Positions 46,720-57,637 of a stretch of 64,000 nt of DNA are shown in pieces. A model generated the notes under the pieces. That model worked only from the letters and a program-made list of their open reading frames with translations. It was not told the origin of the DNA and ran no database searches. The stretch is from contig NZ_FUYX01000008.1 of assembly GCF_900168195.1 (NCBI RefSeq), positions 171,401 to 235,400 on the forward strand, given 5' to 3'. The position numbers and the translations under genes were made by a program. The stretch comes from Allobosea thiooxidans (lineage in GTDB: Bacteria > Pseudomonadota > Alphaproteobacteria > Rhizobiales > Beijerinckiaceae). Numbering within the stretch: the first letter of the stretch is position 1; every line of letters starts with the position of its first letter.

Positions 46720-47016
46720 TCAGACGACGCGGTCGAGGAAGTAGGCAAACTCCATCTGCGCGACATTCCCCGCGCCATGGGCCTGGAAGTGCTGGATGTG
46801 CGGCCCTTCGTTGTGATGCTTGTCGCGCTGCTCGCGCGAAGCCCAGTGCTCGACGAAGACAAAGCGGCCGGGTTCGTTCTGATCCACGAAGAGATCGTAG
46901 CGCAGGCTGCCGTCCTCCTTCCGCGAAGGTTCGACCACGGCCGCCAGATCGCGGCGCAATGCGTCTTCCTTGCCGGGCTTGGCGCGCAAGGCGACGACCA
47001 GGACCAGTTCACTCAT
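46720..47016 (-). CDS. Antibiotic biosynthesis monooxygenase (ABM) / quinol monooxygenase-like
   Basis: A 98-residue dimeric alpha-beta barrel protein of the YgiN type: LRYDLFVDQNEPGRFVFVEHW and HHNEGPHIQHF are family patterns. ATG 47016 is fixed by GGAGG nine bases upstream. Members oxidise quinols or small aromatic substrates without a bound cofactor. Context with DoxX and OsmC suggests quinone or electrophile handling. Confidence 0.85.
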   Translation of the reverse strand: MSELVLVVALRAKPGKEDALRRDLAAVVEPSRKEDGSLRYDLFVDQNEPGRFVFVEHWASREQRDKHHNEGPHIQHFQAHGAGNVAQMEFAYFLDRVV

Positions 47017-47094
47017 CGTCGAAATCCTCCGATTGGAATCGTCGGATGCGCCGCCGGGGAGCAAGACGCTGCCCCGACGCGCGGCTTCGCCCCG

Positions 47095-47736
47095 CTATTC
47101 GGTGCGATCGTAGGAGAACTGGATGCCGGCCGTGCCGCCGGTCTCGATGAACAGGTTCATGAAGGCCGGCACGGTGTCCTTGCGGGCCCAGTCGCGCTGC
47201 AATTCGCAGAACAGCTGCGGCACGCTGATCATCTTGCCGCCGGCCTGCTCGATCCGGCGCAGCGCGGCCTCGTGCGCGGCGACCGAGGTGCCTCCGACGG
47301 CGTCGGCGACGACATAGACCTCGTAGCCCTCGGCCAGCGCGTCGAGCGCCGGGAAGGTCAGGCAGGCCTCGGTCCAGAGCGCCGTCATGATCAGCTTCTT
47401 GCGCCCGGTCGCCTCGACCGCCTGGCGGAATTCGATATCTTCCCAGGAGTTGATCGTGGTCCGGTCGATGGTCGGGATGCCCTTCAGCGCCTTCTGCACC
47501 TGCGGGATCGGCGGCTTGTTCAGGCCGGTCTTCACGTTCACCGTCGAATGGATGATCGGCAGGTCGTAGGCGACGGCGGCCTTGGACGAGCCGACGATGT
47601 TGTTGATCAGGAGCTGCCGGTCCATCGAGGCGATCGAGTTCACCTGGACCGGCTGGTAGTCGATGATGATGAAGGCCGCGTTCTGCGGGGTGAGGAGATG
47701 ATCCTTGCGCGGATCGCGAATGGCTTCGCTGGTCAT
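47095..47736 (-). CDS. Isochorismatase-family hydrolase (YcaC-like)
   Basis: A 213-residue cysteine hydrolase. The triad candidates are D26 in IIIDYQP, a Lys/Arg in the central strand region and the Cys in [14 protein letters not shown]. The sequence is closest by eye to YcaC-type proteins of unknown substrate rather than to nicotinamidase or true isochorismatase. GAGGA precedes ATG 47736. First gene of the leftward group. Confidence 0.85.
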   Translation of the reverse strand: MTSEAIRDPRKDHLLTPQNAAFIIIDYQPVQVNSIASMDRQLLINNIVGSSKAAVAYDLPIIHSTVNVKTGLNKPPIPQVQKALKGIPTIDRTTINSWEDIEFRQAVEATGRKKLIMTALWTEACLTFPALDALAEGYEVYVVADAVGGTSVAAHEAALRRIEQAGGKMISVPQLFCELQRDWARKDTVPAFMNLFIETGGTAGIQFSYDRTE

Positions 47737-47789
47737 GTTGTCATCCTCGCTGCTGGGGCGGCTCGCTGACCGGGTGCCGGGACGGCGAT

Positions 47790-47810
47790 GACGTGTCCGG
47801 AAGGCACGTC
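47790..47810. promoter_or_regulatory. Inverted repeat between isochorismatase-like and OsmC genes
   Basis: GACGTG-N9-CACGTC in the 230-base divergent region. It could be a regulator site or a transcript hairpin; nothing in the sequence separates these readings. Confidence 0.25.
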
Positions 47811-47966
47811 GCCGGGCCCGGAAAGCCTAGCATCAGGTCACTGCCGCAGAAGCGCCTTCACGGCGAACACGGTGTTCTGCGGGGGCGAACGAGGATGGCG
47901 GCCGAAAGCCTCGCCAGCGCGAAGGCAAAGGCCCATAGTCCGGGCAGCCGTTGCGAGGAGCCTCAG

Positions 47967-48362
47967 ATGTCGTCCGTCCATCTCGTTTGCCACAGCGGTC
48001 TCGCGCAGGAGATCCGTGCCCGAACGCATGGTCTGAAAGCCGACGAGCCGGTCAGCGCGGGCGGCACCGACAGCGGGCCCGCGCCCTACGAGATCCTGCT
48101 CTCGGCGCTGGCGGCCTGCACCTCGCTGACGCTGCGGATGTATGCCGACCGCAAGGGCTGGGATCTCGGTCGGATCGAGGTCGAGGCCCGCTTCCTCCGG
48201 GATGCGAACGGGGAGGAGGCGATCCGGCGCGAAGTCTTCTTCAGCAAGCCGCAGGCACAGGACGCCCAGGAGCGTCTCGCGGCCGTCTGGGAGAAGACCC
48301 CGGTGACCAAGACGCTGAAGCGCAGCCTGTCGATCACCACGACGTTCCGGCCGCAGGAATAG
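47967..48362 (+). CDS. OsmC family protein
   Basis: A 131-residue OsmC/Ohr-fold protein. The core [22 protein letters not shown] carries the peroxidatic-type Cys; a second conserved Cys in the Ohr position is not obvious, so the exact peroxidase subclass is open. GAGGAG lies six bases before ATG 47967. OsmC proteins reduce organic hydroperoxides with thiol donors. Divergent from the isochorismatase-like group. Confidence 0.85.
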   Translation: MSSVHLVCHSGLAQEIRARTHGLKADEPVSAGGTDSGPAPYEILLSALAACTSLTLRMYADRKGWDLGRIEVEARFLRDANGEEAIRREVFFSKPQAQDAQERLAAVWEKTPVTKTLKRSLSITTTFRPQE

Positions 48363-48453
48363 GTCCGCGCTATCGTCCCAGGCGGCCGAGCAACTGGTCG
48401 GCGGACGAGCGGTCGGGACCCCAGGCCATGATGCCGAGCGGCTCGCGCAAATC

Positions 48454-49719
48454 CTATGGCGCGGGATCAGGCGACGGCGCCGCGCCTTCCGCCGTCATGC
48501 TGTCCTGAACGACGGCCACGCGGTCGAGCTTCGCCGTCATGGTGTCGAGCAGAGGCAGCGCCGCCGCGCCCAGCGCCGCCGTCAGGCGCCCGGTCGCGCC
48601 GCGCTGCACGCGTGCGATCGTGCGGCCCCGCCGGTTGGCCACAGAGACCGGCAAGGGAGACATGGCGGAGATCAGCGCATCGATGACGCCGTCGGGCATG
48701 CCGCCGCCGAGAATGACCGTCTCGGGGTCGAACAGGTTCTCCAGCATCGCGACAATCGGTGCGAGCAGGCCCGCGGCTTCGGCGATCCAGCCGAGGAGGG
48801 CAGGGTGTCCCTGCTCGTGCAGGCGCGCGATCTCGTCCGGCCCCGTGTCGGCGATCCCGGCCGCACGCAGCGTCTCGGTCAACGCATGGACCGAGGCGTA
48901 GCGTTCGAGACAGCCTTGACCGCCACAGGCGCAGGCGAGGCCGCCACGCACCACCGGGATATGGCCGATCTCGCCGGCATTGCCGAAAGCGCCGCGATAG
49001 GGCTGGCCGGCGACGATGACGCCAAGCCCGAGACCCGTGCCGAAATAGATCTGGCAGAAATGCCTGAGATTGCGCCCCAGCCCATGCAGATGCTCGCCGA
49101 CCGCCGCCGCCGTGGCGTCGTTCTCGATCGTCACGGGCGTGCCCAGCGCCTCGGTGAGAAGCTGCTCGGCATCCTGCCCAGCCCAGCCGGGCAAGGGCGA
49201 CGAGCCGACGGAGTTCATGCCCTCGACCTCGAAGGGGCCAGGCATGACCACGCCGCAGCCGAGCAGCCGTTTCGGCAGGCCTGCCGCGCCGCGTGCCTGC
49301 GCCAATTCCGCCGCAGCCAGCCTCTGGACTCCCTTGATCGTCACATCGTCCAGCGATGCGCTGCGCTGCGCCCTGATCCTGCCCGCGAGGTCGACGAGCA
49401 CCGTCGTGACGTGGTCGGTCGCGATCTCCATCCCGGCGGTCATGCCGCCATCGGGGTTGACGGCGAGCTCCACCGGCGGCTGACCGCGCGCCGTGCGCCG
49501 CCGCCCCTGTTCCACCAGGAAGCCTTCCTCCACCAGCTCCGCGACGATGTTCGATACCGCCTGGGCGGTCAGCCGCGTCAGCGCCGCGATATCGGAGCGC
49601 CCGAGCAGCCCGTGCTGGCGCACGGTCTCCAGGACGACGCGGCGATTGTGGCTGCGCGTCCGCTCCGGATTGGTGCCGACGGCGACGCTGCGCGAGGGAG
49701 GCGGGCGGTGATGAGGCAT
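48454..49719 (-). CDS. ROK family transcriptional repressor
   Basis: A 421-residue ROK repressor. Its winged HTH (about 25-85) reads GLLGRSDIAALTRLTAQAVSNIV; the ROK domain contains the zinc motif CACGGQGCLE and GTGLGLG. It is divergent from the sugar importer operon and should repress it until a sugar binds. Start ATG 49719 is used; an in-frame TTG at 49761 would overlap the ATTAAT repeats, and neither start has a clear ribosome site. Confidence 0.9.
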   Translation of the reverse strand: MPHHRPPPSRSVAVGTNPERTRSHNRRVVLETVRQHGLLGRSDIAALTRLTAQAVSNIVAELVEEGFLVEQGRRRTARGQPPVELAVNPDGGMTAGMEIATDHVTTVLVDLAGRIRAQRSASLDDVTIKGVQRLAAAELAQARGAAGLPKRLLGCGVVMPGPFEVEGMNSVGSSPLPGWAGQDAEQLLTEALGTPVTIENDATAAAVGEHLHGLGRNLRHFCQIYFGTGLGLGVIVAGQPYRGAFGNAGEIGHIPVVRGGLACACGGQGCLERYASVHALTETLRAAGIADTGPDEIARLHEQGHPALLGWIAEAAGLLAPIVAMLENLFDPETVILGGGMPDGVIDALISAMSPLPVSVANRRGRTIARVQRGATGRLTAALGAAALPLLDTMTAKLDRVAVVQDSMTAEGAAPSPDPAP

Positions 49720-49759
49720 GGACGGCCGGTGTGATTGCGGGAAGTCAGCCTGCGTCGAC

Positions 49760-49794
49760 AATTAATCCAACTCAAGTGAATTAATCGATTGACA
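49760..49794. promoter_or_regulatory. Paired ATTAAT sites and -35 of the sugar operon
   Basis: AATTAATC occurs twice, at 49760-49767 and 49779-49786, 19 bases apart (ATTAAT-N13-ATTAAT, each half self-complementary), followed by TTGACA at 49789-49794 as a -35. This is where a ROK operator controlling both divergent genes is expected. The matching -10 is weak. Confidence 0.5.
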
Positions 49795-49894
49795 GGCAGC
49801 CGACGGTGGGATGACGATCATTGTCGAACGTCCTCAATGCCGGGCTCGATGGCGACGGCAGGGGCAGGGCGTCGCCAGAACAGGGGAGAGGGTC

Positions 49895-51154
49895 ATGCGC
49901 GGCTTTCGCGGAATGCTGTTGGGTCTGATGGTCTCGGTCGGCGCGGTCGCCGGCGCGAAGGCGCAGACCGTCGAGATCGAATACTGGCAGTATGTCTTCG
50001 ACGCGCGCGTCAAGGCGATGAACGAGCTGATCAAGCGCTTCGAAGCCGCCAACCCGACCATCAAGGTCAAGCAGACGACCTTCCCCTATGCCGACTACCA
50101 GACCAAGATCGCCGCGGCGATGCCGGCCGGCCAGGGCCCGGATGTCGTGCAGCTCTTCTATGGCTGGCTCGACAATTTCGTCGGCGCCAAGTTCATCCAG
50201 CCGCTGCCGCGCGACGCCTTCCCGCCCGCGGCGATCGAGAAGGATTTCTATCCGATCGTCTCGGCGATGAAGCGCGACGGCGAGTATTATGCCCTGCCGA
50301 CGGCGGTGCGCTCGCTTGCGCTGTTCTACAACAAGAAGCTCTTCCAGGAGGCCGGGCTCGACCCGAACACGCCGCCGAAGACCGTCGACGAACTGCTCGA
50401 CATGGCCAAGAAGACGACCAAGCGCGACGGCGCCGGCAACATGCTCTCGGCCGGCATCACGCTCGACTTCCCCGGCCAGGACTACCATTGGTGGCGCGAG
50501 ACGCTGCTGCGCCAGAACGGCGGCGCGCCCTATAGCGACGACAACAAGACCGTGACCTACAACAGCGAGGCCGGCGCCAAGTCGCTGAACTGGTATGCCG
50601 ATCTCCAGCGCGTCCACAAGGTCGGCCAGGTCGGCTTCATGGACGAGGGCCAGGCCGCGTTCCGCGCCGGCCGCGCCGCGATGACCATCGACGGCTCCTT
50701 CCGCCTCGGCGCCTTCGGCGGCATCAAGGCTTTCGAATGGGGCGTCGCCGAGCTTCCCGCCTCGGCCGACGGCAAGAAGGCGAATTTCGCCAGCTACTGG
50801 GTCAACGCCATCACCACCAAGCCGACCGGCGAGAAGCTGGAAGCCGCCAAGAAGTTCCTCGCCTTCGTCACCACGCCCGAGGCGATGCAGCTCTGGCTCG
50901 AGACCGTCGGCGAGCTGCCGGCGCGCAAGGAAGCGGCCGAGACCGAGAAGAACCTGAACCACCCGGTCTACGGGCCGTTCCTCAAGGCGCTCGGCTACTC
51001 CCACGCCACGGTCTTCGTCGACGAGATGGCCCAGCGCCAGGTCTCGCTCGACATGATCAACCGCGTGCTGCTGCAGAACCAGGACGCCAAGGCCGCGCTG
51101 GCCGAGGCTGCCAAGGCCGAGCAGCCCATCCTCGACCGCTTCTACAAGAAGTGA
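49895..51154 (+). CDS. Sugar ABC transporter substrate-binding protein, family 1 (CUT1)
   Basis: A 419-residue periplasmic SBP_bac_1 protein with signal peptide (MRGFRGMLLGLMVSVGAVAGAKA). Many aromatic residues in the cleft region (YWQYVF, FPYADYQ, YHWWRE) are typical of sugar binding. GGGGAGAGGG precedes ATG 49895. It supplies the MalFG-like permeases that follow 31 bases later. The ligand is inferred below to be an amino-sugar-like compound. Confidence 0.92.
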   Translation: MRGFRGMLLGLMVSVGAVAGAKAQTVEIEYWQYVFDARVKAMNELIKRFEAANPTIKVKQTTFPYADYQTKIAAAMPAGQGPDVVQLFYGWLDNFVGAKFIQPLPRDAFPPAAIEKDFYPIVSAMKRDGEYYALPTAVRSLALFYNKKLFQEAGLDPNTPPKTVDELLDMAKKTTKRDGAGNMLSAGITLDFPGQDYHWWRETLLRQNGGAPYSDDNKTVTYNSEAGAKSLNWYADLQRVHKVGQVGFMDEGQAAFRAGRAAMTIDGSFRLGAFGGIKAFEWGVAELPASADGKKANFASYWVNAITTKPTGEKLEAAKKFLAFVTTPEAMQLWLETVGELPARKEAAETEKNLNHPVYGPFLKALGYSHATVFVDEMAQRQVSLDMINRVLLQNQDAKAALAEAAKAEQPILDRFYKK

Positions 51155-51185
51155 TGCGGATCGGGCGCTGGATCGGATTGTCGCG

Positions 51186-52127
51186 ATGAACGCCTCTTCG
51201 TCTCGTGTCGATGCGCAGTCCGGCGCCCGTCTCTCGTCGGGCCTGAGCATGCGCCAGAAGCAGGTCCTCTGGGCCTGGTCCTTCCTGGCGGTGCCGGTGC
51301 TGTTCTATGCGGTGGTGCGCTTCTATCCGACGCTGGAAGCGTTCTGGATCGCCACCACCAACTGGAACCTCTTGACCAAGCCCTCCTTCATCGGGCTCGC
51401 CAATTTCAAGCGGCTGATGGCCGACCCCGTGTTCTGGCAGGTCTTCCGCAACACCGCGCTCTACCTGCTCCTGGGCACGCCGATCAGCCTGCTGCTCGCC
51501 TTCACCATCGCCTATCATCTCGACCGCGTGCGCTTCCTGCACGGCTTCATCCGGGCCCTGTACTTCCTGCCCTTCCTGACGACCGCAGCGGCGATGGCCT
51601 GGGTCTGGCGCTGGTTCTACCAGCCGGTGCCGATCGGCCTGTTCAACAACCTTCTCGCCGGGCTCGGCATCGCCCAGCAGCCCTTCCTGCGCTCGACGAC
51701 GCAATCGCTGCCCGCCGTTCTGGCGCCCGCGATCTGGGCGGGGCTCGGCTTCCAGGTGGTGATCTTCATGGCCGGCCTGCGCGCCATCCCGACGACCTAT
51801 TACGAGGCCGCCCGCATCGACGGCGTCTCGAACGGAACGATCCTGCGGCGGATCACCCTGCCGCTGCTCAAGCCGACGATCGTCTTCCTCGTCGTCTTCT
51901 CCTCGATCGGCTTCCTGCGGATCTTCGACCAGGTCTACAACATGACCAGCCAGACGAGCAGCGATCCAGGCGGGCCGCTGAACGCGACCAAGCCGCTCGT
52001 GCTGATGATCTACCAGACGGCCTTCTCCTCCTTCGACATGGGCTATGCCGCGGCCCAGACCGTCGTGCTCTTCCTCGTGCTGCTGGCCGTCTCGCTGCTG
52101 CAGCTCAGGCTGCTGAGGGACCGCTGA
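51186..52127 (+). CDS. Sugar ABC transporter permease, MalF type
   Basis: A 313-residue permease with six hydrophobic segments. The EAA motif YYEAARIDGVSNGTILRRITLPLLKP (split, near residue 205) is the ATPase-docking loop of CUT1 permeases. Its stop overlaps the next start (TGATG), so the two permeases are made together. Confidence 0.93.
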   Translation: MNASSSRVDAQSGARLSSGLSMRQKQVLWAWSFLAVPVLFYAVVRFYPTLEAFWIATTNWNLLTKPSFIGLANFKRLMADPVFWQVFRNTALYLLLGTPISLLLAFTIAYHLDRVRFLHGFIRALYFLPFLTTAAAMAWVWRWFYQPVPIGLFNNLLAGLGIAQQPFLRSTTQSLPAVLAPAIWAGLGFQVVIFMAGLRAIPTTYYEAARIDGVSNGTILRRITLPLLKPTIVFLVVFSSIGFLRIFDQVYNMTSQTSSDPGGPLNATKPLVLMIYQTAFSSFDMGYAAAQTVVLFLVLLAVSLLQLRLLRDR

Positions 52128-52969
52128 TGAGCGCCGCCGCATCCCCGCTCGCCCTGCGTTTCGAGCCCGGCCGCATCATCGCCTGGCTGCTGCTCTTCGG
52201 CGGCGGCCTGCTGATGGTGACGCCGCTCGCCTTCATGTTCGCGACCTCGCTGAAGGATTCCTCCGAGATCTACGATCTCGCCTTCTTTCCGGCCCATCCG
52301 ACGTTCGACAATTACCTCACCGTGCTGTCGGACGGCCGCTTCCTGCGCTGGTTCCTGAATTCCTTCGGCATCGCGACGGTGGTGACGCTGTCCAACGTCT
52401 TCTTCGACAGCCTCGTCGGCTACACCCTGGCGAAGTTCCAGTTCCGCGGCCGCTACCTCGTCTTCATCGCGATCCTCTCGACGCTGATGATCCCGACCGA
52501 GATGCTGGTCATCCCCTGGTACGTCATGGCCAAGAACTTCGGCTGGCTCGACAGCTACTGGGGCATCATGTTCCCGGGCATGATGACGGCCTTCGGCACC
52601 TTCCTGATGAAGCAGTTCTTCGAGACCGTGCCGAACGACTTCCTCGAAGCCGCCCGCATCGACGGCCTCAACGAGTTCGCGATCTTCTGGCGCATCGCCC
52701 TGCCGCTGGTTACGCCGGCGCTCTCGGCGCTCGCGATCTTCACCTTCCTCAGCAACTGGACGGCCTTCATCTGGCCGCTGATCGTGACCACGAGCAAGGA
52801 ACTCTACACGCTGCCGGTCGGCCTCACGAGCTTCGCGGTGGAATCGCAGGTCCAGTGGGAGCTGATCATGACCGGTGCCGCGCTCGCGACCCTGCCGACG
52901 CTCACCGTCTTCCTGCTGCTCCAGCGCTACATCGTGCGCGGCGTCGTGCTCGCCGGGCTCAAGGGCTGA
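52127..52969 (+). CDS. Sugar ABC transporter permease, MalG type
   Basis: A 280-residue permease with six hydrophobic segments and EAA motif FLEAARIDGLNEFAIFWRIALP near residue 180. It is the MalG partner of the preceding gene; the lyase gene begins 5 bases after its stop. Confidence 0.93.
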   Translation: MSAAASPLALRFEPGRIIAWLLLFGGGLLMVTPLAFMFATSLKDSSEIYDLAFFPAHPTFDNYLTVLSDGRFLRWFLNSFGIATVVTLSNVFFDSLVGYTLAKFQFRGRYLVFIAILSTLMIPTEMLVIPWYVMAKNFGWLDSYWGIMFPGMMTAFGTFLMKQFFETVPNDFLEAARIDGLNEFAIFWRIALPLVTPALSALAIFTFLSNWTAFIWPLIVTTSKELYTLPVGLTSFAVESQVQWELIMTGAALATLPTLTVFLLLQRYIVRGVVLAGLKG

Positions 52970-52974
52970 TCCAG

Positions 52975-54491
52975 ATGACCACGCATGACGATCCGAGGGC
53001 GCGCGACGCGTCCGTCTTTCCCGATCCGGTCTACAAGGAGACCGTGCTGCGGCCGCTCTTCGACGGCGCGAAGACGCATCACGTCGCGGGCTTCCGTGCG
53101 ATCGACCGCGCCCATCTGGTCATGCTGGCCGAGACCGGAATCCTGCCGCGCGCCACTGCGGGCCGGATCGCCCGCGCCCTGGCCGAGATCGACGCCGAGA
53201 TCGACCCGGCCGGGTTGAGCTATGACGGCACGGTCGAGGATTTCTTCTTCCTGATCGAGGCGGAGCTGAAGAAGCGCCTGCCAGCCGACGACACTGGCCG
53301 CCTCCACACCGGCCGCTCGCGCAACGATATCGACCACACGCTGTTCAAGCTGGCCCTGAAGCCGAAGTTCGACCGGCTCGCGGCCAAGCTGCGCGCGCTG
53401 ATCACGGCTGCGCTTGGTCTGGCCGAGCGCGAGAAGGCGACGCTGATCGTCGCCTACACCCATGGCCAGCCGGCGCAGCCGACCACTTTCGGCCATTACC
53501 TCTCGGCTGCCATCGAAGTGATGCTGCGCGACCATGAGCGGCTGGTGCAGGCGCGCGCCCTGCTCGATCTCTCGCCGATGGGCGCGGCCGCGATCACCAC
53601 CTCGGGCTTCCCGCTCGACCGCGCCCGCGTCGCGCATCTGCTCGGTTTCGCCGCGCCCTTGCAGAACTCCTATGGCTGCATCGCCGCAATCGATTATGCC
53701 ACCGCGACCTATTCGGCGGTCGAGCTCGTCTTCCTGCATCTCGGCCGGCTGATCCAGGATTTGCAGGTCTGGACTGCTTTCGAGGTCGGCCAGCTCTACG
53801 TCCCCAACGCCTTCGTGCAGATCTCCTCGATCATGCCGCAGAAGCGCAATCCGGTGCCGATCGAACATCTGCGGCACCTGGCGTCGCAGACGATGGCGCG
53901 AGCCCGGATAATGCGCGACATCGTCCACAACACGCCCTTCACCGACATGAACGACGCCGAAGGCGAGACCAACGAGGCCGGCTACCAGGCCTTCGCCACG
54001 GGCGAGCGCGTGCTCGACCTCCTCGCAGCCTTGCTGCCGGCGCTTCAGGTCGATGGCCGGCGCGTCGCCGAGAACATTCGCCGCTCCTGCATCACCATCA
54101 CCGAGCTCGCCGACACGCTGGTACGCACTGAGGGCCTTTCGTTCCGCACGGCCCATGAGATCGCAGCCGATGTCGCCCGCGCCGTGGTTGCGGCCGATGG
54201 CGACCTGCCGCGCGATGGCTATGCCCCGTTCCGCAGCGCCTTCCGCCAGCATGCCGGCCGCGAGCCGCAGTTGAACGAGGCTGCTTTTGCAGAAGCCGTC
54301 TCGCCCGAGCATTTCGTCGCGGTGCGCGAGCGCTTCGGCGGGCCGGGGCCGCAGGCGCTGACCAGCGCCATCGCCGGATATCGCGGCGCCCTCGCTGCGG
54401 CCGAGCTGGCCGCGACCGCGACCGCCGCCCGCGAAGCTTCGGCTCACCACGAACTCGACGCCGCCTTCGCGGATCTGATGGGAGCGGCCTG

Positions 54492-54492
<1 letters not shown>
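52975..54492 (+). CDS. Argininosuccinate lyase paralogue (fumarase/aspartase superfamily)
   Basis: A 505-residue lyase. Superfamily catalytic motifs are kept: HTGRSRND (111-118), T162-H163 and [10 protein letters not shown] (284-293) with the catalytic-loop Ser285. Substrate-region residues differ from true ArgH: the expected HLQRAQP is HGQPAQP, NDQVATD is NDIDHTL, and the usual YNKDxQEDK is [10 protein letters not shown]. Family enzymes split a C-N bond on a succinyl group and release fumarate. Inside a sugar operon, an N-succinyl (aspartate-linked) sugar is a more likely substrate than argininosuccinate. ATG 52975 is used. Confidence 0.85.
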
Positions 54493-55564
<1,072 letters not shown>

Positions 55565-55568
<4 letters not shown>

Positions 55569-56512
55569 GCGCCGAACGCCATCTCGTCCTGAGCATCGGC
55601 CGGCTCTATTGCGACATCGTCTTCCGCGGCTTCGACGCATTGCCGCAGCTGGGTGAGGAGCGTTTCGCGCGCGAGGTCGCGGTCGTGCCGGGGGGCGGCG
55701 GCTTCATCACGGCGGCGCATCTGGCCTCGCTCGGCGCGCCTGCGGCCCTGCTGTCGCGCATCGGCGTCGACCCGCTCTCGAATGCGATCGCGCCGGCGCT
55801 GGCGGAGAGCGGCGTCGACCTGCGCTGGCTCGAGCGCGCGCCGGAAGCCGGCCCGCAGCCGACCGTGGTGATGGTGCAGGGCGGCGAGCGCGCCTTCCTC
55901 TCCCGCCGGGCCGGCACGGCGCGCCCCGCTACCCTGGGCGCGGCGCTGGCCGATCCCGCGGTGCGCCATCTCCACATCGCCGAATTCGCGACGCTCGCCG
56001 AGATCCCGGAGCTGATCTCCGCGGCCAAGCGCGCCGGCCTCACCGTCTCGCTCGATCCGAGCTGGGACGATGCCTGGATCCGCGACCCCGATCTCGTCCA
56101 GCGCGCGAACGGCACCGATTTCTTCCTGCCCAACGCCGCGGAAGCTCGCGCCATCACCGATTGCGACGACCTCGACCAGGCCGGTGCCAGGCTCGCGCGT
56201 CATTTCCCCGTCGTCGTCATCAAGGATGGCGAACAGGGGGCGCGGCTCTACCAGCGCGAGACGAGCCTCAGGCTGCCGGCGCCGCAGGGAGGGCCGGTTC
56301 TCGACACCACCGGGGCGGGCGATGCCTTCAATGCCGGCTTCGTCGCCGCCTGGCTCGCAGGCCGGCCAGCGGCATCTGCGCTCGCCGAGGGCATTGCCTG
56401 TGGTACCCTTTCAGTCCAAGGCGTCGGCGGCGCCGGCATGAGGCTGTCGCGCGAGCGCGTCGCCGGAATCAGCGAAGCCTTGCTCGCGAAGCATGATCGC
56501 GTCGATGCCTGA
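55565..56512 (+). CDS. PfkB family carbohydrate kinase
   Basis: A 315-residue ribokinase-fold kinase. The GG-containing substrate loop [17 protein letters not shown] is near residue 42 and the catalytic/anion-hole motif [13 protein letters not shown] is at 247-259 with base D253. It phosphorylates a sugar or amino sugar. The SIS gene overlaps its last 20 bases, consistent with sequential steps: kinase, then sugar-phosphate deaminase/isomerase. Confidence 0.92.
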
Positions 56513-57530
56513 AGCGCTCCTGACCCGCGAGGCCGCCGAAGCGGCCGATATCGCCGCCGGCCAGTTCGCCGCGAACGCGGAGATCATGGCCGCGCTGGCC
56601 GAGCGCCTGCGCCGCAAGCCGCCGGCTTTCGTGGCGACCTGCGCGCGCGGCTCGTCCGACCATGCCGCGACCTATGGCAAATATCTCATCGAACGCACGC
56701 TCGGGCTTCCCGTCGCCTCGCTCGGGCCGAGCCTCGCTTCGGTCTATGATGGGCGCCTCGATCTCTCCGGCGCGCTCTTCATCGCCGTCTCGCAGTCAGG
56801 CCGCAGTCCCGACGCCCTGCGGCTGACGGAAGCGGCCAGGCGTGGCGGCGCGCTCGTGGTGGGTTTCGTCAACGACGAGGCGTCCCCGCTCGCCGGCCTC
56901 GTGGACGTGCTGGTGCCGCTCCATGCCGGCCCGGAGCACAGCGTCGCCGCCACCAAGAGCTTCCTCGCCACCTGCGTCGCCTTCCTGCATCTCGTCTCCG
57001 TCTGGAGCGAGGATCCGGCGCTCCTGTCGACGCTGGAGCACGCGCCGCGCCTCCTGACCGAGGCCGGCGCCTGCGACTGGTCGACCCCGCTTTCCGCCTT
57101 GCGGCAGGCATCGAGCCTCTACGTCATCAGCCGCGGGCTTGGACTGGGTATCGCTCAGGAAATGGCGCTGAAATTCAAGGAGACCTGTCGCATCCATGCC
57201 GAGGCCTTCAGCGCCGCCGAAGTGCTGCATGGGCCGATGGCGCTGGCAGGCCCCGGTTTTCCGGTGCTGGTTCTGGACCCGGCGGATGAGGGGAGCGACA
57301 GCACCCGTTCGGTCGCAGCCGCCTTCGCCGGACATGGCGCCACCGTCGCCTATGCCGGGGACGGTGCGGCAGCCGCCACCACATTGCCGATGCCACCCGA
57401 TGTCCCGGCTGCGCTGACGCCGCTCGTGCAGGTGCGCGCCTTCTATGGCGGCGTCGCCGCGCTCGCGGCGGCGCGCGGGCTGGACCCCGACAGACCGCCT
57501 CATCTGCGGAAGGTCACGCAGACGCGGTGA
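56493..57530 (+). CDS. Double-SIS-domain sugar-phosphate deaminase/isomerase (NagB-II or FrlB-like)
   Basis: A 345-residue protein with two SIS domains: RGSSDHAATYGKY at 52-64 and SQSGRSPD at 100-107, then AATKSF; second domain has GRGLGLGIAQEMALKFKET and AEVLHGPMAL. The PHLRKVTQTR end is like GlmS-type isomerases and NagB-II deaminases. Such enzymes deaminate glucosamine-6-P or split phosphorylated Amadori amines. ATG 56493 or 56505; no clear ribosome site, so coupling to pfkB translation is likely. Confidence 0.88.
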   Translation: MIASMPEALLTREAAEAADIAAGQFAANAEIMAALAERLRRKPPAFVATCARGSSDHAATYGKYLIERTLGLPVASLGPSLASVYDGRLDLSGALFIAVSQSGRSPDALRLTEAARRGGALVVGFVNDEASPLAGLVDVLVPLHAGPEHSVAATKSFLATCVAFLHLVSVWSEDPALLSTLEHAPRLLTEAGACDWSTPLSALRQASSLYVISRGLGLGIAQEMALKFKETCRIHAEAFSAAEVLHGPMALAGPGFPVLVLDPADEGSDSTRSVAAAFAGHGATVAYAGDGAAAATTLPMPPDVPAALTPLVQVRAFYGGVAALAAARGLDPDRPPHLRKVTQTR

Positions 57531-57571
57531 GAGGGGCGGCGGGCGGCCGCCGCGCCTTTGCGCTCACGACT

Positions 57572-57595
57572 GCCGGCTTGTCTCGAGAGGCCGGC
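57572..57595. terminator. Hairpin between convergent SIS and LysR genes
   Basis: GCCGGC (57572-57577) pairs with GCCGGC (57590-57595); the loop contains the small palindrome TCTCGAGA. It lies between convergent stops and could serve both strands. Confidence 0.4.
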
Positions 57596-57637
57596 CTCGC
57601 CAGCTCGCTGCGCCGGGGCCTGGTTCCGGTTACCGGT

